Below, piece after piece: positions 1 through 8,368 of a stretch of DNA of 64,000 nt; within the stretch, counting starts at the first letter, position 1, and every line of letters begins with the position of its first letter. The translations under genes were made by a program, and so were the position numbers. Source of the stretch: Bradyrhizobium neotropicale (GTDB taxonomy: Bacteria > Pseudomonadota > Alphaproteobacteria > Rhizobiales > Xanthobacteraceae). The notes beneath the pieces are model-generated. The model was not told the DNA's origin. It did not search any database and saw only the letters and a program-made list of their open reading frames with translations. The DNA lies in the NCBI RefSeq assembly GCF_001641695.1, contig NZ_LSEF01000046.1, forward strand, positions 33,075-97,074, given 5' to 3'.

Positions 1-240
1 GCCGCAGCCGAAATTGTCGCCGGCGACCAGCACCTTGGCGTTGCGATAGGCCGGCTGGTTGAGCACGAAATCCGGGTTCTCGCTGCCGTCGTCCTGGTAG
101 CGCTGCTCGGAGAAAAGCCCCTCGCCAAGGCCCGTGCGCTTGATGGTCTTCAGGTACTGCTTCGGAATGATCATGTCGGTGTCGACATTGATGATCTTCA
201 GCGGCGCCGCGACGCCTTCCAGCGTGGTGAACTTGTCCAT
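1..240 (-). CDS. leuD: 3-isopropylmalate dehydratase small subunit LeuD (partial)
   Basis: This is the N-terminal 80 residues of the small subunit that pairs with LeuC to isomerise 2-isopropylmalate to 3-isopropylmalate in leucine synthesis. The visible part begins MDKFTTLEG, carries the typical IIPKQYLK stretch near residue 25, and ends with the conserved NFGCG of the swivel domain at the left edge. The remaining residues lie outside the window. The start is supported by a GGGAAAG ribosome-binding stretch just upstream. The leuC gene lies about 3.4 kb away on the same strand, so the two subunits are not in one tight operon here. Confidence 0.93.
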   Translation of the reverse strand, partial: MDKFTTLEGVAAPLKIINVDTDMIIPKQYLKTIKRTGLGEGLFSEQRYQDDGSENPDFVLNQPAYRNAKVLVAGDNFGCG

Positions 241-328
241 GGTTGCACTTTCCCGGGTCGGTCAGGGGAACAGGTATTTATCCCGATCAGGGCGGAAATC
301 CTAGGCCGAATTCGGCAGATCTGCCTTA

Positions 329-440
329 CCTCTCCCGCTTGCGGGAGAGGTCGGCGCGGAGCGCCGGGTGAGGGCTCTCTCCTCCCAGGGGTTCTTGATG
401 GCTGAGGCACCCTCTCCCCAGCCCTCCCCCCGCAAGCGGG
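329..440. repeat. Palindromic intergenic repeats (CTCTCCCGC type)
   Basis: A perfect 10-base inverted repeat, CCTCTCCCGC-TT-GCGGGAGAGG, lies at 329-350. A related imperfect palindrome with a CCCCGCAAGCGGGG core lies at about 411-440. Both fall between the metallopeptidase gene and leuD. The same core recurs near 17.75 kb, 35.03 kb and 60.04-60.17 kb, so this is a dispersed family rather than a gene-specific terminator. Confidence 0.7.
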
Positions 441-472
441 GTAGGGAGCGCACCGCCGCTGCGGCGACACTA

Positions 473-871
473 TCAATCTGCTTGGGCCTCAATCGCCGCC
501 ATATCGTCGTCCGAGAGGCCGAAATGGTGGCCGATTTCGTGGATCAGGACGTGGCGGACGATATGGCCGATCGTCTCGTCATGCTCGGCCCAATAGTCCA
601 GGATCGGACGGCGGTAGAGCCAGACCATGTTGGGCAGCCGCGCCACGTCGCCAAAACTCTGCTGGGGCAGGCCGACGCCCTGGAACAGGCCGAGCAGGTC
701 GAACTCGCTCTCGCACTCCATCTCGTCCAGGACCTCGTCGGTCGGGAAGTCGTCGACCCGGATGATCACGCCTTCGCAGAGCTTGCGAAAGTGCGCCGGC
801 AGATGCTCGAAAATGTCATGCGCCATCGTCTCCATCTCGGCCAGCGAGGGCGCTTTCAGGTCGGTCCACAT
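473..871 (-). CDS. Zincin-like metallopeptidase family protein
   Basis: A 132-residue protein with an HEIGHHFGLSDDD motif at residues 111-123. This is the HExxH zinc-protease signature with a third ligand region just downstream. The size and the N-terminal FEHLPAHFRK segment match the small, cytoplasmic, acidic metallopeptidase family annotated as DUF1025 or zincin-like in Alphaproteobacteria. There is no signal peptide. The start is well supported by an AAGGAGAG ribosome-binding site directly upstream. The substrate of this family is unknown. It appears to be transcribed alone towards leuD. Confidence 0.85.
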   Translation of the reverse strand: MWTDLKAPSLAEMETMAHDIFEHLPAHFRKLCEGVIIRVDDFPTDEVLDEMECESEFDLLGLFQGVGLPQQSFGDVARLPNMVWLYRRPILDYWAEHDETIGHIVRHVLIHEIGHHFGLSDDDMAAIEAQAD

Positions 872-997
872 GCTCTCTCCTTAGCGCGGGTTCCCTGATG
901 ATGCATCCCGCTTTATAGGATGGGACGAAGAGTTGACGTTGCCTGCGAAAACGGAGAGCGTACGTCGCACCAAGGGGATATTTCAGGTGGGTGTACG

Positions 998-1315
998 ATG
1001 CGGGCGGGAACAGCGGTACTGGTTCTACTTTGCATGGGGTTGTTTTCGCAATTTTGCGCCGGCGCGGAGGCCCAGACGGCTGGTCCCGAAATCCGCTTGG
1101 CCCAGGCGGCGCCCGACGCCCCGCCGCCGCGCAAGCGGCCGCCGACCCGGCTGCGCGTGCAGCCTTACTATTATGGCGACGAGAACCGGGTCTATCCGCG
1201 CTACAATCCCGGTCCCGACGCGGTCCGCGAATGCAACGCGACCTATGTCCAGGAATTCCGGCCGAGCGGCACGGTGATCGTGCCGCGTATGAGCTGCTAC
1301 TGGCGTCGCGGCTGA
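998..1315 (+). CDS. Small secreted protein of unknown function
   Basis: A 105-residue protein. I chose the internal ATG because it begins directly with a signal peptide (MRAGTAVLVLLCMGLF, cleavage expected near AEAQ at residue 26); the longer in-frame reading has no signal sequence at its front. The mature part is short and carries a PPPRKRPPTR basic-proline stretch, then a Tyr-rich PYYYGDENRVYPRY stretch, and two cysteines near the C-terminus that could form a disulfide. I do not recognise the family. It resembles the other small tyrosine- or histidine-rich exported proteins downstream in composition only. Confidence 0.7.
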   Translation: MRAGTAVLVLLCMGLFSQFCAGAEAQTAGPEIRLAQAAPDAPPPRKRPPTRLRVQPYYYGDENRVYPRYNPGPDAVRECNATYVQEFRPSGTVIVPRMSCYWRRG

Positions 1316-1479
1316 CGCCTGGCGCGCCGCTCAATCCGGCTGGCGCGCCATTGACCATCTCCTGCATTCGCTCGATCAGAAGATGCGCGCGTCACTGACG
1401 GCCGGTCTTGGCGCCGCCTGAAAAGTTCTGCCGGCATTCGGAACCTGCCGCGTGTTCTTCGCATTCATGTCCGGGGCGC

Positions 1480-1514
1480 GTTCATTCATACGCGATTCAG
1501 GCTGTGGACCCTAA
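1480..1514 (+). promoter_or_regulatory. Putative direct-repeat operator and promoter upstream of the first LINP gene
   Basis: GTTCATTCAT begins the element. Two ATTCA half-sites follow with starts 11 bases apart, about one helical turn, and CCCTAA begins 29 bases from the start of the element. The same arrangement, with the same 29-base offset, occurs at 2551-2585 upstream of the second LINP gene. The helical spacing suggests binding by an OmpR-type response regulator or another dimeric activator; that is inference. The start codon of the downstream gene is about 70 bases beyond the element. Confidence 0.5.
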
Positions 1515-1583
1515 CGTCGTCTGCGTGCCGTAACGTCTGGTCAGCGCGCGCACCGCAGGAACGATGTCAGGAGATCACTGGAA

Positions 1584-1820
1584 ATGCAGTCCATGAAAGT
1601 TTTCGGCCTCGCAGCCGTCGGAGCGATGTTCGTTCTCGCCGCGCCGGTCGAACGCGCGCAGGCCGTGTCGCTGATCAATCCGGGCGCCGCACAGTCGGTG
1701 CAGGATGTTGCCAAGCCCACGACCGAAGTGCACTGGCATCACGGACATGGCTGGCATCCTCGTCATCACTGGTGGCACCGCTGGCATCGTCACCATCACC
1801 ATCATCGCCACTGGCGATAG
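1584..1820 (+). CDS. Histidine-rich small secreted protein with LINP motif
   Basis: A 78-residue protein. Residues 1-27 form a signal peptide (KVFGLAAVGAMFVLAAP, cleavage near AQA). The mature chain starts VSLINPGAAQ. The last 31 residues hold 15 histidines together with tryptophan and arginine, including an HHHHH run. This composition suggests metal binding (copper, nickel or zinc) or envelope binding, but no family with known function is recognisable. The mature N-terminus matches the protein at 2665-3216 (LTLINPASSP), which shows common ancestry of that segment. ATGs lie at codons 1 and 4; either could be the start. Confidence 0.75.
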   Translation: MQSMKVFGLAAVGAMFVLAAPVERAQAVSLINPGAAQSVQDVAKPTTEVHWHHGHGWHPRHHWWHRWHRHHHHHRHWR

Positions 1821-1910
1821 CCTTTGAGGCGCGGACAGGCCCGGATTTCCGGGCCTGTTTTTGCTTGCAGACGGCCTTGCGATGCCCGCATGCTGAGAGC
1901 GGAGGTCGCC

Positions 1911-2171
1911 ATGATGAAGTGGATCGGACTGGCCGTTGCTGTTGCGATGACTGCCGGATCGCCGAGCGAGTCCGTCGCTCAGCCTGTGGCGAAGCCGGCG
2001 GCCTCGGCGGGGACAGCGATTTTCGGTGCAACGCGGCACGCGCAACACCATGATGTAGCGCGCCGCTATGTGCCATATGAACCACGTTACTACGCGCGGC
2101 CTGTGTACTATCGGCCCTATCCTTACTCGGTGCCCTTTCCCTTCGTGTTCGGCTTTGGGCCGTGGTGGTGA
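1911..2171 (+). CDS. Small secreted tyrosine/proline-rich protein
   Basis: An 86-residue protein. The chosen start (MMKWIGLAV) is preceded by a good GCGGAGG ribosome-binding site and opens a signal peptide ending near SVAQ. The mature chain is short and has an ARRYVPYEPRYYARPVYYRP stretch. It ends in a hydrophobic PFPFVFGFGPWW tail. I cannot name a family. The spacing of 90 bases from the histidine-rich gene upstream and the same orientation make co-transcription plausible. The Tyr/Pro repeats recall cell-surface or metal-stress small proteins, but that is composition only. Confidence 0.65.
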   Translation: MMKWIGLAVAVAMTAGSPSESVAQPVAKPAASAGTAIFGATRHAQHHDVARRYVPYEPRYYARPVYYRPYPYSVPFPFVFGFGPWW

Positions 2172-2181
2172 TGTCGCCGCG

Positions 2182-2481
2182 CTAGATGGCGGGCGTAAAA
2201 CCCTTGACCAGCAGAACGGTCGCCTGCGCGCCTGCCGTGCGATCGCGTGAGATATCGAGATAGTCGGGCGCGTTCGAGAAGGCGAGAAAAGCGGCCTCGT
2301 CGGGAAACGACATCATCACCAGCTTGTCGAACGGCCATGCGCCTTCAAGTACGCGCGGCTGTTCATCGGCTGCGAGGAGACGTCCATTGAATTTCCTGAA
2401 CACGTCGAAGAACCGCGCCTGATAGCGGTCATAGGCCGCGCGGTCCGTCATCTTCAGTTGTGCGATCGCGTAAACGGTCAT
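2182..2481 (-). CDS. DUF1330 family protein
   Basis: A 99-residue cytoplasmic protein starting MTVYAIAQLKM. It has the DUF1330 dimeric alpha-beta barrel pattern: DRAAYDRYQARF helix, LLAADEQPRVLEG strand, then FPDEAAFLAFSNAPDY and a C-terminal strand. I chose the internal ATG over a longer in-frame reading because the family always starts at this strand and the extra 25 residues have no similarity or signal peptide. The biochemical role of the family is unknown. It is convergent with the preceding gene and divergent from the LINP gene downstream, whose operator lies in the shared intergenic region. Confidence 0.85.
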   Translation of the reverse strand: MTVYAIAQLKMTDRAAYDRYQARFFDVFRKFNGRLLAADEQPRVLEGAWPFDKLVMMSFPDEAAFLAFSNAPDYLDISRDRTAGAQATVLLVKGFTPAI

Positions 2482-2550
2482 CTCTAGTGAACTCCATTGT
2501 CTCGCGGCTGTCTCGCGGCGCTGCGTTGCAGGCGCGATGCACCGAGCGCC

Positions 2551-2585
2551 GTTCATTCATGACGCATTCACGTCGCTGTCCCTAA
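2551..2585 (+). promoter_or_regulatory. Putative direct-repeat operator and promoter upstream of the second LINP gene
   Basis: GTTCATTCAT, an 11-base-spaced ATTCA direct repeat, and CCCTAA at offset 29 reproduce the element at 1480-1514, although the spacer bases differ. The LINP start codon is about 80 bases downstream. Conservation of motif and spacing in front of two related genes is the evidence for a shared regulator; the identity of that regulator is unknown. Confidence 0.5.
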
Positions 2586-2664
2586 TTTAATCTCGGGAGC
2601 GACCGCAATTGAACAGCAATGACGCCGCGAACAGGCGTCGCTGGCCGGATTCAGGAAGAATTCC

Positions 2665-3216
2665 ATGTTGAGGACTTCGGGTCTTCGAGCAAGCCCGATG
2701 CGCTTGCTCGGGCTTGCAGCCGTTGCAACGTTGATGATGTCGACGGGGACCGCGCGTCGCGCCGAAGCGCTGACCCTGATCAATCCGGCGAGCTCACCGG
2801 CAGCGAAGGCTGCGACCGACGACCTCGTCACCCAGGTGCGCCACGGCGGCGGTGGTGGACATGGTGGAGGTTTTCATGGCGGTGGCGGTTTCCGTGGTGG
2901 CGGCGGACATTTCGGTGGCTTCCGCGGTGGTGGATTTCGTGCCGGTCATGTCGGTGGCTTCCGCGCCGCGCCGGCCTTTCACGGCGGCGGCATTCGCTAC
3001 GGCGGCTTTCACCGCTACGGCGGATATCACCGCCATTGGGGCTATCGTCCCTATTACGGCTATCGCCACTTCCACCGGCGCTACTATTACGGCGGCTATT
3101 ATCCCTATTACCACTATCCGCGCCGCTGCCGGATCATCTGGACCTATTACGGCCCGCGCCGCATCTGCCGCTGGCACCATTGGCACCGCTGGCACCATCC
3201 GTACCGCTATTGGTGA
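2665..3216 (+). CDS. Gly/His/Tyr-rich secreted protein with LINP motif
   Basis: A 183-residue protein. A signal peptide (MRLLGLAAVATLMMS, starting from an internal ATG at residue 12) ends near AEA, followed by LTLINPASSPAAKAA as in the smaller protein at 1584-1820. Residues 60-100 are a glycine-rich HGGG/FRGG repeat. Residues 100-183 are packed with Tyr, His, Arg and Trp (YRPYYGYRHFHRRYYYGGYY) and include two cysteines. Glycine-rich exported proteins of this composition occur widely in Bradyrhizobium without assigned function. Structural envelope or metal-binding roles are guesses. Start at residue 1 or 12 is unresolved. Confidence 0.75.
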   Translation: MLRTSGLRASPMRLLGLAAVATLMMSTGTARRAEALTLINPASSPAAKAATDDLVTQVRHGGGGGHGGGFHGGGGFRGGGGHFGGFRGGGFRAGHVGGFRAAPAFHGGGIRYGGFHRYGGYHRHWGYRPYYGYRHFHRRYYYGGYYPYYHYPRRCRIIWTYYGPRRICRWHHWHRWHHPYRYW

Positions 3217-3246
3217 TGTGAGAGCGACCGAACTCTAACCGTTTGC

Positions 3247-3333
3247 GTCATGGCCGGGCTTCGTCCCGGCCATCCACGTCTTTGCCTCGGGCTCCGAAGT
3301 GCGTGGATGCCCGGGACAAGCCCGGGCATGACG
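3247..3333. repeat. Palindromic intergenic repeat (CATGGCCGGGCTTCGTCCCGG type)
   Basis: Two related inverted halves lie here: one around GCCGGGCTTCGTCCCGGCC and one around GCCCGGGACAAGCCCGGGC. They are joined by a short spacer and flanked by CATGG/GCATGAC ends. It is non-coding and lies between two convergent genes, where it could act as a bidirectional terminator. Confidence 0.65.
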
Positions 3334-3344
3334 GAGAACGTGGC

Positions 3345-3554
3345 TCAGAGCCAATCCTTCAGCTTCCACGACGCCGGCTTCCAGCGCGTCAGGGTCTCGA
3401 GCTTCCACTGCCGCAACATCGCCGGCGGCCAGCGGCTGAGCTTTGACGTCTCCTCGGCCTCAGGCTTGGCGACGATACGCAATGGCGCCGCGCGCCGCCG
3501 GTTCTGGCGTGTCGCCTCGCTGATCAGATCGACATATTCAGGCTTGTTGGCCAT
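3345..3554 (-). CDS. Conserved small basic hypothetical protein
   Basis: A 69-residue protein starting MANKPEYVD. It is rich in Arg, Lys and Trp, with a RQNRRRAAPLRIV basic segment and a C-terminal WKLETLTRWKPASWKLKDWL repeat of tryptophan-lysine pairs. It has no signal peptide or membrane segment. I do not recognise a domain; the basic character could mean nucleic-acid binding. The ATG was chosen over a longer in-frame reading because the extension is low-complexity arginine. It lies immediately downstream of leuC on the same strand, about 95 bases away, so it may be co-transcribed. Confidence 0.6.
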   Translation of the reverse strand: MANKPEYVDLISEATRQNRRRAAPLRIVAKPEAEETSKLSRWPPAMLRQWKLETLTRWKPASWKLKDWL

Positions 3555-3648
3555 GGCGCGCGTCCTCGCGAAAGTGCCGCGAGGACGCAATGTGGGCGAT
3601 GCCGATTAACGGCGGTTTGCCGCGTTCGCTACAATTGCAGGAAGCGGC

Positions 3649-5055
<1,407 letters not shown>

Positions 5056-5135
5056 GAGCGTCAGCTCCGGGAATGTTGTGTAGCGGATGTGCGCGGGTGG
5101 CGCGCGGGGCAACAAAAACGTCTTCAGCGCAGCGA

Positions 5136-5264
5136 TTAAGCTGCGCGGCTAAGCTCTGACGTTGCCGAGGTCGCAAAGCGTCCGAAGAACCGGCCAGGCA
5201 GCCGCGAGCGATCGTCGATGACGATGCGCTTGACGGGGGCGAGGCTGGTCGGATCTGGAAACAT
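5136..5264 (-). CDS. Possible 42-residue leader or small protein upstream of leuC
   Basis: An ATG-initiated reading frame of 42 codons ends in TAA about 80 bases before leuC. It reads [20 protein letters not shown], then an [11 protein letters not shown] segment and SELSRAA. Its first half uses C- or G-ending codons as real genes here do. There is no clear ribosome-binding site. It contains three leucines but no run of leucine codons, so it does not look like a classical leucine attenuator peptide. It may be a small protein, an upstream regulatory frame, or chance. Confidence 0.25.
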   Translation of the reverse strand: MFPDPTSLAPVKRIVIDDRSRLPGRFFGRFATSATSELSRAA

Positions 5265-5328
5265 TCCAAGAATATATAGCAGGCCGAATTGGAATCGCGA
5301 GTGGTTTCAATGCGCGGTCAGGACATGA

Positions 5329-5433
5329 CCCTCACCCTGAGGAGCGCGCTCTTGGCGCGCGTCTCGAAGGGCGAGGCCACCGGCCGGGCCTTCATCCTTC
5401 GAGACGCGCGTTCCGCGCTCCTCAGGATGAGGT
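5329..5433. repeat. Palindromic intergenic repeat (CTGAGGAGC/CTTCGAGACGCGCG type)
   Basis: Left half: CCTCACCCTGAGGAGCGCGC and then CGCGCGTCTCGAAGG. Right half, inverted: CATCCTTCGAGACGCGCG and then GCGCTCCTCAGGATGAGG. Together they form a long two-armed hairpin of about 105 bases. Copies of the same family occur near 8.9-9.05, 11.05-11.15 and 19.49-19.60 kb. Confidence 0.8.
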
Positions 5434-5466
5434 TCGACATCTGTGTCGGCGGCACGAGCGCAACAA

Positions 5467-5495
5467 AAAAGCGCGGAGCCGAGCCCCGCGCTTTT
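5467..5495 (-). terminator. Rho-independent terminator of the rplS block
   Basis: AAAAGCGCGG and CCGCGCTTTT form a 10-base stem around a GCTCGGCT-like loop. On the minus strand it is followed by a run of six T (complement of 5465-5470). It sits about 25 bases past the rplS stop codon. Confidence 0.85.
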
Positions 5496-5518
5496 CGAAA
5501 CTTGCCTGGTGGCGAAGA

Positions 5519-5899
5519 TTACTCGCCGACGGCAGTCGCGCGGTCCTGCTTCTCGACGATGCGGGCGGACTTGCCGCGGAGGTTGCGGAGGTAATAGAGC
5601 TTGGCGCGACGCACCTTGCCGCGACGCACCACCTTGATCGAATCGATCATCGGGGAGAGCAGCGGGAACACGCGCTCGACACCCTCGCCGTACGAAATCT
5701 TGCGCACGGTGAAGCTCTCGTTGAGGCCGCCACCGGACCGCGCGATGCAAACGCCCTCATAGGCCTGCACGCGGGTGCGCTCGCCTTCGACGACCTTCAC
5801 GTTGACGATCACAGTGTCGCCGGGCGCGAACTCCGGGATGTCCTTGCCAGCGGAGAGCTTGTCGAATTGCTCTTTTTCGAGCTGCTTGATCAGGTTCAT
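5519..5899 (-). CDS. rplS: 50S ribosomal protein L19
   Basis: A 126-residue L19 of normal length for the order. It starts [30 protein letters not shown] and [20 protein letters not shown] follow, with the C-terminal [23 protein letters not shown] that binds 23S rRNA at the subunit interface. I used the internal ATG; the 16-residue upstream extension is not part of the family. It is the last gene of the ffh-rpsP-rimM-trmD-rplS translation block and is followed by a strong terminator. Confidence 0.97.
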   Translation of the reverse strand: MNLIKQLEKEQFDKLSAGKDIPEFAPGDTVIVNVKVVEGERTRVQAYEGVCIARSGGGLNESFTVRKISYGEGVERVFPLLSPMIDSIKVVRRGKVRRAKLYYLRNLRGKSARIVEKQDRATAVGE

Positions 5900-6007
5900 G
5901 GGTAAATCTCCATCGGCGCGCCCAGCCGCAGGACGGGGGCTGCGCAAAATTCGTCTATCCAGCCATTGCGGATTTGGCCGCTCCTATAAGGCAAGCCGAA
6001 GCGTTTG

Positions 6008-6766
6008 TCACCCGTCTGTCTTGTTTTTTGGCGTTTTTTGGCGACTGGCCCGATTCGGGACTTTGCCCGGGACCTGGGCCCACAAATCCGGCCGCCGGGC
6101 CGCCGTCAGGGCCTCGGATTCCGCCCTTCGCCAGGCAGCGACCTTGGCATGGTCGCCGGAGATCAGGACCTGCGGTATCGGAACCCCCTCGAAGAGCTGC
6201 GGACGGGTGTATTGAGGGTATTCCAGGAGGCCCTCGGAAAAGCTTTCCTCGGCTCCGGAGGCCTCCTTGCCCATGACCCCCGGCAGCAGCCGGACGCAGG
6301 CGTCAATCAGCGCCAGGGCTGCGATTTCCCCGCCGGAGAGCACGTAGTCGCCGATCGAGACCTCCTCCAGGCCCCGTCCGTCGATCACCCGCTGGTCGAC
6401 CCCCTCGAACCGCCCGCAGACGATCAGGGGACCAGGACCTTGGGCGAGCTCGGCGACGCGGACCTGGGTCAATGGCCGACCGCGGGGGCTCATCAAGAGA
6501 CGGGGCCGCTCCGGACCGACCTCCGCGGCATCGATGGCGGCCGCCAGAATGTCAGCCCGCAGCACCATGCCCGGGCCGCCGCCGGCCGGCGTGTCGTCGA
6601 CGCTGCGGTGGCGGTCGGTTGCCGAGGCGCGGATGTCCCGCGCCTCGAGCTCCCAGAGCCCGGACCCGAGCGCGCGGCCAGCCAGGCTCACCCCGAGCGG
6701 CCCCGGAAACATCTCGGGAAACAGGGTGAGGACGGTTGCTCGCCAGATCGGGGCTTGGGTGGTCAT
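6008..6766 (-). CDS. trmD: tRNA (guanine37-N1)-methyltransferase TrmD
   Basis: A 252-residue SPOUT methyltransferase that makes m1G37 in tRNAs reading CNN and related codons, which prevents +1 frameshifting. It shows [16 protein letters not shown] at the N-terminus, [14 protein letters not shown], then [12 protein letters not shown] and [16 protein letters not shown] knot segments (here [16 protein letters not shown]), and a basic C-terminus. It lies about 108 bases before rplS on the same strand. The next upstream gene is a secreted protein rather than rimM, so the usual order is broken at this point. Confidence 0.97.
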   Translation of the reverse strand: MTTQAPIWRATVLTLFPEMFPGPLGVSLAGRALGSGLWELEARDIRASATDRHRSVDDTPAGGGPGMVLRADILAAAIDAAEVGPERPRLLMSPRGRPLTQVRVAELAQGPGPLIVCGRFEGVDQRVIDGRGLEEVSIGDYVLSGGEIAALALIDACVRLLPGVMGKEASGAEESFSEGLLEYPQYTRPQLFEGVPIPQVLISGDHAKVAAWRRAESEALTAARRPDLWAQVPGKVPNRASRQKTPKNKTDG

Positions 6767-6844
6767 GCCGCTGGTTAGGGCATCGCACGTCTCAGGTCGA
6801 GGGCCTGCTAGGCGCCTCTCTGCGAGAAACTCCGGCGAACGCAG

Positions 6845-7528
6845 TTATTTCTTGCGGCCATATTCGACGAGTTCGCTCGTGCTGCTGTTGACCAAGTGGT
6901 TATTGGCCCGGGACACGAAGCTGCGCTTGACCCAGTGATCGATCGCCGGGGCATACCAAGTCTGCGCCGTGATCTCGCCCTTGTTGGACGGATCGTTGGT
7001 CGATTGCCTGGAGACGACCGTTTCGATCTTGAACGTGTCGAACGTGCCGGCCTTGGTGGTGATGGTTTCCTGACCGGTGACTTTTGAATTGACGGAGCGT
7101 CTGAAGATGCTGCCGTTTTGCGAGTTGACGTCGTCTGCGGTGACACTCCAGGCAGAGCCAACCTTCAGCGGTGTGCGAATTCCGGAGCCGTCAATCGGCT
7201 GATATTTCCAAGGGCCCGTGCTCTTCAGATTCCATGACCGGTCATAGACATTAAGCCGATCGCCGTTCCCGCCTCCGGTAGCGAGTTGGATGCGAATCTC
7301 GCCGGAAGTTACGTCGGTGACGACAAACCGGCGGACTGTAGACGTTCCGCCGATTTCGTCCCTCACGTCGTACGCCCAGAAGTCGCCCGGCATCGGCTCT
7401 TCCATTGAAATGATCGGCTTTGCTTCGCCCGGTTTTGCAGGAGCAGGCGGCGCGCCGCCCTCGGCGGCCCGTGCCCAGGGAACGCTCGCGAGCAAGCAAA
7501 TCGTTGCCACGGCGGCGCAACGAGACAT
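6845..7528 (-). CDS. Secreted protein of unknown function, paralogue 1
   Basis: A 227-residue exported protein with a signal peptide (MSRCAAVATICLLASVPWARA). The mature part is a beta-rich domain: GDFWAYDVRDEIGG, VVTDVTSGEIRIQL, VYDRSWN, TPLKVGSAWSV, AGTFDTFKIET, and a C-terminal TWYAPAIDHWVKRSFVS ending ELVEYGRKK. The same blocks occur in order in the gene immediately upstream (7571-8245), so the two arose by tandem duplication. The general pattern (GD.W.Y, AGTF..KIE, WYAP..) resembles secreted DUF3108-like proteins, but I cannot assign a function. It lies between rimM and trmD, an unusual place for an exported protein. Confidence 0.8.
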   Translation of the reverse strand: MSRCAAVATICLLASVPWARAAEGGAPPAPAKPGEAKPIISMEEPMPGDFWAYDVRDEIGGTSTVRRFVVTDVTSGEIRIQLATGGGNGDRLNVYDRSWNLKSTGPWKYQPIDGSGIRTPLKVGSAWSVTADDVNSQNGSIFRRSVNSKVTGQETITTKAGTFDTFKIETVVSRQSTNDPSNKGEITAQTWYAPAIDHWVKRSFVSRANNHLVNSSTSELVEYGRKK

Positions 7529-7570
7529 CGGTATCTCCAGCGACAGTGATCGGAACGCCTGGGCCGACGA

Positions 7571-8245
7571 CTAGCGGCGGCCATATTCGATCAGCTCGAC
7601 CGATCCCTTGTCGCTGACCCTGCCCTCCGATTTGCTGACCCAGGTACGCTTCACCCAATGATCGACGGTCGGCGCGTACCAGGTCTGCTGGCTGCTCTGA
7701 AACTTCTTGGTCGGATCATTGGCGTTTTGCATGTCGATCGAGGTTTCAATCTTGTACGTCTCGAACGTGCCGGCGCGCGTCGTAATGCTTTCCTTGGCAG
7801 TGACCTTCGATGTGACCGAGCGCTTCAGGCTGGCGCCGCTACCGCTGTTGAAGTCAGTCGATCTGACGGACCAGGACTTGCCGACCTCAAGCGGGGTCTT
7901 GATGCCCGTGCCGTCGTTTGGGGTAAATTTCCATGTGCCGGTGTTGATGGAATTCCAGGAATGATCGAACGTCTGGAAGCCGATACCCGGTTTTCCGAGA
8001 AAGGTCAGGCGGATACCGATTTCAGCGGGAGATACATCGGTGATGGTTTGGGTGACGGTCGATTTCAGCTCGCCGGTGATCTCATCGCGAACCTCGTAGG
8101 TCCAGCGATCGCCTGTCCGCGGCTCTTGCTGCTCGGGGGTCTCCGTGGATGCGTCAGCAGGCGGCTGGCTCGCCGGCGTCTGCGCCGCTACCACGCTCGC
8201 GCACGCAAGCAGGCCGATCGTTGCCAGAAGACAGCGCCGCAACAT
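7571..8245 (-). CDS. Secreted protein of unknown function, paralogue 2
   Basis: A 224-residue exported protein. It has a signal peptide (MLRRCLLATIGLLACASVVA), a Pro/Thr/Glu-rich linker, and the same domain as the gene that follows it: GDRWTYEVRDEITG, TDVSPAEIGIRL, TFDHSWNSINTG, TPLEVGKSWSV, AGTFETYKIET, TWYAPTVDHWVKR and a C-terminal ELIEYGRR. I estimate by eye about half identity to the paralogue. The gap between the two is 42 bases, so they are probably one transcription unit. Both have a GGAGATA-like ribosome-binding site. Function is unknown. Confidence 0.8.
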   Translation of the reverse strand: MLRRCLLATIGLLACASVVAAQTPASQPPADASTETPEQQEPRTGDRWTYEVRDEITGELKSTVTQTITDVSPAEIGIRLTFLGKPGIGFQTFDHSWNSINTGTWKFTPNDGTGIKTPLEVGKSWSVRSTDFNSGSGASLKRSVTSKVTAKESITTRAGTFETYKIETSIDMQNANDPTKKFQSSQQTWYAPTVDHWVKRTWVSKSEGRVSDKGSVELIEYGRR

Positions 8246-8368
8246 TTGTATCTCCGGATGTTCAGGAATCGTCGAGAGGAGGGGTGCAACCCGAGCGTGA
8301 ACGAGCCCGGAACCAAACGCAAATCTCGATTTTGTGAGGACAATCGGCGGTCCGTCGTCGTCGTCATG

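Noticed and set aside
5136..5264. Classical leucine-codon attenuator for leuC
   Set aside because: The short frame has only scattered leucine codons, and no clear terminator with a T run lies between it and leuC.
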